A DNA stretch of 20,194 nucleotides from an uncultured Solobacterium sp. (lineage in GTDB: Bacteria; Bacillota_I; Bacilli_A; Erysipelotrichales; Erysipelotrichaceae). The notes beneath the pieces are model-generated. The model was not told the DNA's origin, did not search any database, and saw only the letters and a program-made list of their open reading frames with translations. The DNA lies in NCBI GenBank assembly GCA_905235315.1, contig CAJOLG010000030.1, positions 1 to 20,194 on the forward strand, read 5' to 3'. This document shows, piece by piece, positions 7,194-12,646 of this stretch. Position numbers and translations under genes: made by a program. The stretch's first letter is position 1, and the number at the start of each line of letters is the position of its first letter.

Positions 7194-7820
7194 ATGAAAC
7201 TTCAGGCAGCGCTGGATACGCTGAGTCTTGAGGACTGCGTCCAGCTTCTCAGTGAGACAAGAGGATCGATTGATATTGCGGAAGTCGGGACCCCGTTTGT
7301 GATAGAAGAAGGCATGCGTCCGGTCAGGGAGCTGAAGGAAAAATTCCCGGAGATCGAAGTGCTCGCGGATGTAAAGATCATGGATGCGGGCGAATATGAA
7401 GCCGACAAATGCTTTGACGCGGGGGCAGATATCTGCACGGTGCTCGGCGTATCAAACAATGCGACGATTGAAGGCGTCATTCGCAGCGCGAAAAAGCACG
7501 GAAGGAAGGTTATGGTCGATATGATCGAAGTGCCGAATCTTGCGGAGCGGGCTGCGGAGATCGACGCGATGGGCGCGGATTACATCTGTGTTCATACCGC
7601 GTTTGATGTTCAGAAGACGGGCAAAGACCCGCTGGATGATCTTAAAGTTGTAAACAAAGTACTGAAGAATGCGAAATCCGCGGTTGCGGGCGGCGTCAAA
7701 CTGAGCACCGTGGATGCGATCGTGGAGGAAGGCTGTGAAATCGTCGTGGTCGGCGGCTATATCTGCAATGCGGAAGACCGCGCGGCTGTCTCAAAAGAAC
7801 TCAAGGCACATCTGAAATAA
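7194..7820 (+). CDS. hxlA: 3-hexulose-6-phosphate synthase
   Basis: A 208-residue TIM-barrel enzyme that condenses formaldehyde with D-ribulose 5-phosphate to D-arabino-3-hexulose 6-phosphate; the reaction is reversible. It follows B. subtilis HxlA closely from MKLQAALDTL onward. Active-site features of the orotidine decarboxylase/HPS suprafamily are DVKIMD (D59, K61, D64), VDMIEV (D109) and VHTAFD (H134), and the phosphate-binding end shows AGGVKL and VVVGGYI. The ATG at 7194 matches the family N-terminus; upstream in-frame methionines would add residues not found in homologues. An AGAGAGGA-like site precedes it. It is followed after 11 bases by hxlB, the enzyme for the next step. In organisms that do not live on C1 compounds the pair detoxifies formaldehyde or, in reverse, makes pentose phosphate from fructose 6-phosphate. 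A distinct hexulose substrate in this DeoR-controlled setting is also possible. Confidence 0.93.
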   Translation: MKLQAALDTLSLEDCVQLLSETRGSIDIAEVGTPFVIEEGMRPVRELKEKFPEIEVLADVKIMDAGEYEADKCFDAGADICTVLGVSNNATIEGVIRSAKKHGRKVMVDMIEVPNLAERAAEIDAMGADYICVHTAFDVQKTGKDPLDDLKVVNKVLKNAKSAVAGGVKLSTVDAIVEEGCEIVVVGGYICNAEDRAAVSKELKAHLK

Positions 7821-7831
7821 ATATTTAAACG

Positions 7832-8392
7832 ATGAATAACCGGGAATATGCGGAAATCGTCTGTAAGGAACTGCAGGCAGCGCTCGGTGCGATCGACACC
7901 GAAGCGACAGAGAAATTTGCGGATCTTCTGCTTGAGGCAGATGAGATTTTCTGCGCCGGCGCAGGGCGGAGCGGCTTTCAGATCCGCGGCTTCGCAATGC
8001 GTCTGATGCACATGGGACGCAAGTCCTACATGGTCGGCGAGACCTGCACGCCGAACATTACGGAGAACGGCCTGCTGGTGGTATGCAGCGGAAGCGGCAC
8101 CACAAAATCGCTGGTCAATCATGCCATGAAGGCAAAGGAAGTCGGCGCAAAAGTGGCGCTGATCACCATCAATCCGGACTCCGCGATCGGAAAGCTGGCG
8201 GATGTCGTGATTCAGATTCCTGCCGTCAGCCCCAAGAGCGATGTGCAGGGAGCGGTCAAATCCATCCAGCCCATGGGCTCGCTCTTTGAACAGTGTGAGG
8301 GGATCTACCTGGATATCGTCATCATGATCCTGATGAAGCGGCTCGGCCTCGACAGCGATACCATGTTCGGCCGTCACGCGAATATGGAGTGA
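7832..8392 (+). CDS. hxlB: 6-phospho-3-hexuloisomerase
   Basis: A 186-residue single SIS-domain isomerase converting D-arabino-3-hexulose 6-phosphate to D-fructose 6-phosphate, the second step of the ribulose monophosphate route. Motifs are GAGRSGF (43-49), FAMRLMHMG (54-62), the phosphosugar-binding serine cluster SGSGTTKS (86-93), the signature IQPMGSLFEQ, and the C-terminal MFGRHANME, all as in B. subtilis HxlB. The start at 7832 aligns with the family N-terminus, yet the preceding bases are A/T-rich with no recognisable Shine-Dalgarno sequence. Translation may depend on an unstructured A/U-rich leader or on coupling to hxlA, whose stop is 11 bases upstream. The next gene follows after three bases, indicating one transcript. 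Confidence 0.93.
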   Translation: MNNREYAEIVCKELQAALGAIDTEATEKFADLLLEADEIFCAGAGRSGFQIRGFAMRLMHMGRKSYMVGETCTPNITENGLLVVCSGSGTTKSLVNHAMKAKEVGAKVALITINPDSAIGKLADVVIQIPAVSPKSDVQGAVKSIQPMGSLFEQCEGIYLDIVIMILMKRLGLDSDTMFGRHANME

Positions 8393-8395
8393 GAG

Positions 8396-8749
8396 ATGAA
8401 ACAGGAACTCGTAACGTTTGTGGAAAAGCCCTGGGGGTATGAGAAGTGGATTGCGGTCACCGATTCCTATGCGCTGAAGGAGATCTTTCTGAAAAAAGGG
8501 TGCCGGTGCTCCCTGCAGTATCATGAACAGAAGGAAGAGCACAGCTATCTCCTGAAGGGAAAAGTGAAGGTCGAAGAGGACAACGAAGCCGGAGAACTTA
8601 CTGCCGGTATCTATGAACCGGGCGAATGCTGGCATGAAAAGCCGCTGGCGAGACATCGTGTCACCGCCCTGGAAGATTCCCTCTTCATTGAAGTATCCAC
8701 ACCGCATCTTGATGATGTGGTCCGGATCCAGGACGATTTCGGACGATAA
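8396..8749 (+). CDS. Small cupin protein, mannose-6-phosphate isomerase type II C-terminal-like
   Basis: A 117-residue single-domain cupin. It resembles the sugar-phosphate isomerase domain at the C-terminus of type II mannose-6-phosphate isomerase/guanylyltransferase proteins: an N-terminal KPWGYEKWI (11-19), the metal-binding first cupin motif YHEQKEEHSYLLKG (H43, E47/E48, H49), and the second motif around H87 (ARHRVTALEDSLFIEV). Such domains bind a metal and isomerise or epimerise sugar phosphates, or only bind sugars. It starts three bases after hxlB, with GGAG inside the hxlB 3' end as ribosome binding site. Placement with hxlA/hxlB under a DeoR-type regulator suggests it acts on the same sugar phosphate, perhaps as isomerase or mutarotase. 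No specific function can be assigned. Confidence 0.8.
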   Translation: MKQELVTFVEKPWGYEKWIAVTDSYALKEIFLKKGCRCSLQYHEQKEEHSYLLKGKVKVEEDNEAGELTAGIYEPGECWHEKPLARHRVTALEDSLFIEVSTPHLDDVVRIQDDFGR

Positions 8750-8760
8750 ACACAGCGAAA

Positions 8761-8778
8761 GCGGACGCAGGAGTCCGC
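8761..8778 (+). other. Perfect six-pair stem-loop between cupin and PHP genes
   Basis: GCGGAC (8761-8766) and GTCCGC (8773-8778) form a perfect stem with a six-base loop, 11 bases after the cupin stop codon. No T run follows, so it is not an intrinsic terminator. It could protect the upstream mRNA 3' end or set unequal expression of the two genes. Confidence 0.4.
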
Positions 8779-8804
8779 GTTCAAAAGAGAGGAGACAAAC
8801 AGGG

Positions 8805-9524
8805 ATGAAGCGTCTGATTGGGGATATGCATATGCATACGCTCGCGAGCGGGCATGCCTACGGAACGATTCGGGAGATGGCGCAGGCCGCCTGTGAAGCC
8901 GGGCTTGAGATCATCGGAATCACCGAGCACGCGCCGGGGATCCCGGGGACCGTGGATCCGTTTTATTACGGAAATCTGAAGGTTGTGCCGAAGGTTCTGT
9001 GCGGGGTGGAAGTCCTGCACGGGTGCGAGGTCAATGTGCTCAACGACGGAACGCTGTCCCTGGAGGAGAAGTATATCCGCCGTCTGGATTACTGCATAGC
9101 GGGCATCCATAAGCACTGTTATGAAAATGCGGGCAGAGAGGAAAATACCGCAAACCTGATTTCCTGCATGCGGCATCCCTGCGTGAAGTTTGTATCCCAT
9201 CCGGATGACGATCATTTCCCGCTGGATAACGATCTTCTGACGGCCGCCGCAGCCCAAACCGGAACTGCGCTTGAAGTGAACAACAGCTCGCTGGTCAAAA
9301 AAGACCGCCGGCTGAACTGTTATGAAAACTACCGTGAGATTCTGCGCTATGCGGCGGAACGCGGTGTGTATATCATCGTGAACTCGGACGCCCACGACCC
9401 CAGTCAGGTCGGAAAGCTGGAACTTGCGGAAGCGCTGCTGGAAGAAGCGGGTTTCCCGGACGAGCTGATCCTGAACAACGACCGGGAAAAACTGGTTCGG
9501 TTTCTCTTTGAACGAGAGGGGTAA
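8805..9524 (+). CDS. PHP-domain phosphohydrolase, YcdX-like
   Basis: A 239-residue PHP-family protein close to E. coli YcdX, a trinuclear zinc phosphatase. Metal ligands expected in the family are visible: H9 and H11 (DMHMHT), H17 (SGHAYG), H42 (GITEHAP), E75 (GCEVN), H102 or H104 (AGIHKH), H132 (FVSHPD), and D195 with H197 (NSDAHD). The block ALEVNNSSL is also shared with YcdX. The ATG at 8805 is chosen because it begins the family N-terminus directly (MKRLIGDMHMHT) and an AGAGAGGAG site precedes it; a longer in-frame reading starts inside the cupin gene and is unlikely. As the last gene of the hxl run it may dephosphorylate a sugar phosphate made by its neighbours, but the substrate is unknown. 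No terminator lies directly behind it; the next ones are at 9678-9763 in the purine leader. Confidence 0.88.
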   Translation: MKRLIGDMHMHTLASGHAYGTIREMAQAACEAGLEIIGITEHAPGIPGTVDPFYYGNLKVVPKVLCGVEVLHGCEVNVLNDGTLSLEEKYIRRLDYCIAGIHKHCYENAGREENTANLISCMRHPCVKFVSHPDDDHFPLDNDLLTAAAAQTGTALEVNNSSLVKKDRRLNCYENYREILRYAAERGVYIIVNSDAHDPSQVGKLELAEALLEEAGFPDELILNNDREKLVRFLFEREG

Positions 9525-9539
9525 AACGCAATCCGGTTC

Positions 9540-9568
9540 TTTACTTATAAGGCAGAATTCTGTAATAT
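9540..9568 (+). promoter_or_regulatory. Putative promoter of the purine operon
   Basis: TTTACT (9540-9545) and TAATAT (9563-9568) are exactly 17 bases apart, with four of six matches each. Transcription would start near 9575, leaving a leader of about 200 bases before purE. A promoter is needed somewhere upstream of 9678, because two terminators lie between there and purE and only 17 bases separate the second T run from the purE ATG; read-through from the hxl genes is the alternative source. Confidence 0.4.
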
Positions 9569-9598
9569 ATCGTCATATAACCATATCCTTTAAACTGA

Positions 9599-9679
9599 GT
9601 TGCCCCGTGAGGCAGAAAGGAAAACGTTATGATGCAGATGAACAGCCTTGGTTGTATGAATCAGATGCGTATGGTTGCC
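9599..9679 (+). promoter_or_regulatory. Repeated complementary elements in the purine leader, possible antiterminator switch
   Basis: GTTGCC occurs at 9599-9604 and again at 9674-9679. AGGCAGAA occurs at 9610-9617 and, upstream of the likely transcription start, at 9550-9557. GGCAG (9611-9615) can pair with the first TTGCC (9600-9604) as a small local hairpin, or with the second (9675-9679). The second pairing would take up the first bases of the left arm of the terminator at 9678-9710, and the element also abuts the ribosome binding site of the leader ORF. Such mutually exclusive pairings are typical of attenuators. Each helix is only five pairs, so chance is possible. Confidence 0.35.
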
Positions 9680-9784
9680 GGAGACAGCGCTTCCGTTTCC
9701 GGGGTTTTTTCACCAAAACTGAGACAGAACCTGCGGGAAGGTTTCCCCAGGTTTTTTGTTTTTCTGAAGGAGGTATTTGAATGA
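9629..9784 (+). CDS. Small Met-rich leader ORF overlapping the purE start
   Basis: A 51-codon frame begins ATGATG at 9629 with AAAGGA at the ideal distance of seven bases upstream. It runs without a stop to TGA at 9782-9784, overlapping the purE start as ATGA. Six of its first 15 residues are methionine (MMQMNSLGCMNQMRM), and codons 17 onward pass through both terminator hairpins, the second T run encoding Phe and Val. I recognise no homologue and no domain. The ribosome binding site, start and coupling overlap suggest it is translated; a regulatory leader peptide whose translation influences the hairpins is the best guess. An independent small protein is possible, and chance openness cannot be excluded at this length. 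Confidence 0.5.
   Translation: MMQMNSLGCMNQMRMVAGDSASVSGVFSPKLRQNLREGFPRFFVFLKEVFE
9678..9710 (+). terminator. First intrinsic terminator/attenuator in the purine leader
   Basis: CCGGAGAC (9678-9685) pairs over eight positions, one of them G-U, with GTTTCCGG (9695-9702), loop of nine bases, followed by GG and six T. It is inside the leader ORF and 70 bases before purE, so it can also end transcripts coming from the hxl genes. Confidence 0.7.
9728..9763 (+). terminator. Second intrinsic terminator/attenuator directly before purE
   Basis: AACCTG (9728-9733) and GGGAA (9735-9739) pair with TTCCC (9743-9747) and CAGGTT (9748-9753), with one bulged C and a loop of three. Six T, one G and five more T follow. 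The purE ribosome binding site (AAGGAGG, 9767-9773) comes immediately after. No promoter fits between the T run and purE, so this structure must be bypassed for the operon to be expressed. Confidence 0.8.
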
Positions 9785-10275
9785 AAAAAGCGGCGATTAT
9801 TATGGGTTCCGACAGTGACTGGACCGTCATGAAGAAGGCGGCTGTCACCCTGAAAGACCTCGGAGTTCCGTTCGAAGTCCACGTGTACTCCGCACACCGC
9901 ACACCGGAAGAAGCAGCAGAGTTCGCAGGAAACGCAGCGAATCGCGGCTTCGGCGTTCTGATCGCCGGTGCGGGAATGAGTGCGGCGCTTGCCGGAAGTC
10001 TTGCGGCCAAAACCACGCTTCCGGTCATCGGTGTCCCGCTGGATGCCGGACTGCAGGGTGTGGATGCGCTGCTGAGCACGGTCATGATGCCTCCGGGAAT
10101 TCCGGTCGGCTCGGTCGGTGTCAATGCGGCGAAAAACGCCGCCCTGCTTGCGGCGGAGATTCTCGCCCTGGGCGAACCGGAACTTACGGAAAAACTTGCG
10201 GCACAGAAAGCCGCCATGCATGATGCAGTGCTGGAGAAAGACGCAAAAATGCAGGAAACAGTAAAGGAACTCTGA
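9781..10275 (+). CDS. purE: 5-(carboxyamino)imidazole ribonucleotide mutase / AIR carboxylase (PurE)
   Basis: A 164-residue PurE, which places the carboxyl group on C4 of the purine imidazole ring to give CAIR. The phosphate and substrate loop GSDSDW (9-14), catalytic H39 in SAHRTP and the C-terminal part MPPGIPVGSVGVNAAKNAALLAAEIL are typical. The usual class I motif GAGGAAHLPG reads GAGMSAALAG here, so alanine (A69) stands where E. coli has H75; this resembles the class II (direct CO2-using) motif GRSNALSG. The ATG at 9781 follows an excellent AAGGAGG site. It is the first full-size gene of the purine operon and overlaps the leader ORF by ATGA. purK, the partner of class I enzymes, is absent from the window. 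Name secure; class uncertain. Confidence 0.95.
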   Translation: MKKAAIIMGSDSDWTVMKKAAVTLKDLGVPFEVHVYSAHRTPEEAAEFAGNAANRGFGVLIAGAGMSAALAGSLAAKTTLPVIGVPLDAGLQGVDALLSTVMMPPGIPVGSVGVNAAKNAALLAAEILALGEPELTEKLAAQKAAMHDAVLEKDAKMQETVKEL

Positions 10276-10279
10276 AGAT

Positions 10280-11329
10280 ATGGCAAAAAGTTACAGTGAC
10301 AGTTATAAAGATGCCGGAGTGGATGTAACGGCCGGCTATGAGTCGGTCCGGCTCATCCAGGCGGATGCCGCAAGAACGAAAGTGCCCGGCGTGCTGGATT
10401 CCATCGGCGGCTTCGGCGGCCTGTTTGCGCCGGATACTGCCGGGATGAAAAAGCCCGTGCTGGTTTCGGGAACCGACGGAGTCGGCACAAAGATCAAACT
10501 CGCATTTCTGATGGACAAACACGATACCGTCGGAATCGACTGTGTGGCGATGTGTGTCAACGATGTTATCTGCGCCGGCGCCAAACCGCTCTTCTTCCTG
10601 GATTACATTGCCTGCGGGAAGAATATCCCGGAAAAGATTGCGGCGATCGTGAAAGGTGTCGCAGACGGCTGTGTGCAGGCCGGCTGTGCGCTGATCGGCG
10701 GTGAGACCGCCGAACATCCGGGCCTGATGCCGGAAGAGGAATATGATCTAGCCGGATTCACGGTCGGGATTGCGGATGAGGAGAAGATCATCGATAAGGC
10801 ATCGGTGCAGGCAGGCGATGTCATTGTCGGGCTTGCCTCAAGCGGAGTTCATTCCAACGGGTTTTCGCTGGTCCGCAAGGTGTTTGATATCGGAAACTGC
10901 GATCTCTCTGCCTATACCGAAGAACTCGGAAAGCCGCTGGGCGAGACGCTGCTCACCCCGACGGTGATCTATGTAAAGCCGGTGCTGAAACTGCTGGAAG
11001 AAGTGAATGTGCACAGCCTTGCGCATATTACCGGCGGCGGATTCCATGAAAACCTGCCGCGGGCATTCGGGGAGGAATTCAGCGCCGAGATCACGGAAGG
11101 AAGCTGGGATATCCCGCCGATCTTCCCGCTCATTCAGAAAAAGGGAGCGATCAGTGATCATGATATGTACAACACCTTCAATATGGGCATCGGAATGTGT
11201 GCGGTGGTCGCACCGGAAGATGCGGCGAAAACGGTAAACATCCTGCGCGAAAACGGCGTGAACGCCAATGTGATCGGACGCATCATCCCGGGTGATCACA
11301 GTGTGGTCTTCCGGAAGGAGGGCGTATGA
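10280..11329 (+). CDS. purM: Phosphoribosylformylglycinamidine cyclo-ligase (AIR synthetase)
   Basis: A 349-residue AIR synthetase that closes the imidazole ring of FGAM using ATP, forming AIR, the substrate for PurE. Signature blocks are VSGTDGVGTK (62-71), the metal/ATP region DCVAMCVNDVICAGA (87-101), LIGGETAEHPG, GLASSGVHSNGFSLVRK and HITGGGFHENLPR, in the usual order and at the usual length. The start lies four bases after the purE stop, with AAAGGAA within the purE end as ribosome binding site. Its TGA overlaps the purN ATG. It shares its fold with the FGAM synthase domain of the purL product further downstream. Confidence 0.97.
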   Translation: MAKSYSDSYKDAGVDVTAGYESVRLIQADAARTKVPGVLDSIGGFGGLFAPDTAGMKKPVLVSGTDGVGTKIKLAFLMDKHDTVGIDCVAMCVNDVICAGAKPLFFLDYIACGKNIPEKIAAIVKGVADGCVQAGCALIGGETAEHPGLMPEEEYDLAGFTVGIADEEKIIDKASVQAGDVIVGLASSGVHSNGFSLVRKVFDIGNCDLSAYTEELGKPLGETLLTPTVIYVKPVLKLLEEVNVHSLAHITGGGFHENLPRAFGEEFSAEITEGSWDIPPIFPLIQKKGAISDHDMYNTFNMGIGMCAVVAPEDAAKTVNILRENGVNANVIGRIIPGDHSVVFRKEGV

Positions 11330-11934
11330 TCCGGATCGCGGTGCTTGTGAGCGGCGGCGGAACCAACCTGCAGGCGCTGATCGACGCCATGCAGGAAGGA
11401 AAATTCCCGCATGGCTCCATTGAACTGGTCCTTTCCTCAAGCGATACCGCGTATGCGTTGGAGCGGGCAGCGAACGCCGGAATCGAAACGGCGGTTATCC
11501 GGCGGAAAGACTATGCCAGCGCGGAACTGTTTGACCTGGCGGTGGTCACTGCCCTGAAAGATCATGCGATCGACATGGTGGTGCTTGCCGGATATCTGTC
11601 GATCCTCGGACCGGCAGTGATTCAGGCATATCCGGAACGGATCCTCAATATTCACCCGTCCCTCATCCCTTCCTTCTGCGGGAAGGGGTATTACGGGCTG
11701 AAGGTTCATGAGGAAGCCCTGAAGCGGGGCGTCAAGGTTACCGGCGCAACCGTGCATTTTGTGAATGAAATACCCGACGGCGGCCGGATCCTGATTCAGA
11801 AACCGGTGGCGGTAGAGGACGGGGATACCCCGGAGATCCTGCAGAAACGCGTGATGAAAGAGGCGGAATGGATCATTCTGCCGGAAGCGGTCCGCATGGT
11901 GTCGGACGCACTTGATAAAGGAGAACATGTATGA
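11326..11934 (+). CDS. purN: Phosphoribosylglycinamide formyltransferase (folate-dependent GAR transformylase)
   Basis: A 202-residue GAR transformylase, moving a formyl group from 10-formyl-tetrahydrofolate to GAR. The N-terminal VSGGGTNLQALIDA is the phosphate-binding loop. Catalytic residues expected from E. coli PurN are present as N108 and H110 in LNIHPSLIPSF, and D151 in the DGG after VHFVNEIP. SFCGKGYYGLKVHEEAL is the usual Bacillota variant of the folate-site loop. It overlaps purM and the following cyclohydrolase gene by ATGA at both ends, so translation of the three is likely coupled. Dependence on formyl-folate ties operon output to the one-carbon pool. Confidence 0.97.
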   Translation: MIRIAVLVSGGGTNLQALIDAMQEGKFPHGSIELVLSSSDTAYALERAANAGIETAVIRRKDYASAELFDLAVVTALKDHAIDMVVLAGYLSILGPAVIQAYPERILNIHPSLIPSFCGKGYYGLKVHEEALKRGVKVTGATVHFVNEIPDGGRILIQKPVAVEDGDTPEILQKRVMKEAEWIILPEAVRMVSDALDKGEHV

Positions 11935-12644
11935 AAGCAGCTGATTTGTTTGAAACCCTGAAGCAGAATTCCTATCCGGGCCGCGGGATTGCGGTCGGAA
12001 AGACCCCGTGCGGAAAGAAACTGCGCATTGCCTACTTCATCATGGGCCGCAGTGAAAACAGCCGCAACCGCATCTTCGTTGAGGATGGCGAAGGCATCCG
12101 CACCCAGGCGTTTGACGCATCCAAAATGAAGGATCCGAGCCTCATCATCTATGCGCCGGTCAGAGTGTACGGGGATACGACAATCGTGACCAACGGAGAC
12201 CAGACCGATACAATCTATGAGGCGCTGGAAGCCGGAAAGACGTTCGAAGACGCGCTGCGCACCCGGACATTTGAACCGGACGGCCCGAACTACACCCCGC
12301 GTATTTCCGCGGTTGTAAAAGGCGATTACTACGCGATGTCGATTCTTAAAAGCGCCGAGGGAAATCCGGATACGGCACGCAGATATTTCTTCGATTATCC
12401 CAATGAGATTCCCGGTTACGGACATCTGATTCACACTTATGAGTCCGACGGCGATCCGCTGCCTTCCTTCGAAGGCGAGCCCACGCTCTGGGAAATGGCA
12501 AAAGAACCGTTTGAAGACTGGTCCGACCATGTATGGGAGGCCCTCAACCCCGACAACAAAGTTTCCCTGTTCACAAGATCGATCGATCTTGAAACCGGCG
12601 AAACCGCCACACGAATTTATAACCGCAATAAGGAGGAGAACTGA
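11931..12644 (+). CDS. purO: IMP cyclohydrolase, PurO type
   Basis: A 237-residue protein of the stand-alone IMP cyclohydrolase family (archaeal PurO-like). It begins with the family motif YPGRGIAVGKTPCGK (14-28) followed by IMGRSENSRNR, and later contains TNGDQTDTI and FEPDGPNYTPRIS. It closes FAICAR to IMP, the last purine step, done in most bacteria by the N-terminal domain of bifunctional PurH. The gene next to it encodes only the other PurH half, so the two together replace PurH. It overlaps purN by ATGA, with AAAGGAG seven bases before the start, and AICAR formyltransferase begins three bases after its stop. The symbol purO is given by family; the domain match is strong from motifs, biochemical activity inferred. 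Confidence 0.88.
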   Translation: MKAADLFETLKQNSYPGRGIAVGKTPCGKKLRIAYFIMGRSENSRNRIFVEDGEGIRTQAFDASKMKDPSLIIYAPVRVYGDTTIVTNGDQTDTIYEALEAGKTFEDALRTRTFEPDGPNYTPRISAVVKGDYYAMSILKSAEGNPDTARRYFFDYPNEIPGYGHLIHTYESDGDPLPSFEGEPTLWEMAKEPFEDWSDHVWEALNPDNKVSLFTRSIDLETGETATRIYNRNKEEN

Positions 12645-12646
12645 AC

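Noticed and set aside
9508..9780. A 90-codon frame from a TTG inside the PHP gene to just before purE.
   Set aside because: It has no ribosome binding site, starts inside another gene and has no recognisable content; the frame starting at 9629 has much better initiation signals.
9540..9780. Purine, ZTP or PRPP riboswitch, or a T-box, in the purine leader.
   Set aside because: None of the conserved core sequences of these classes could be found by eye. A covariance-model search would settle this.
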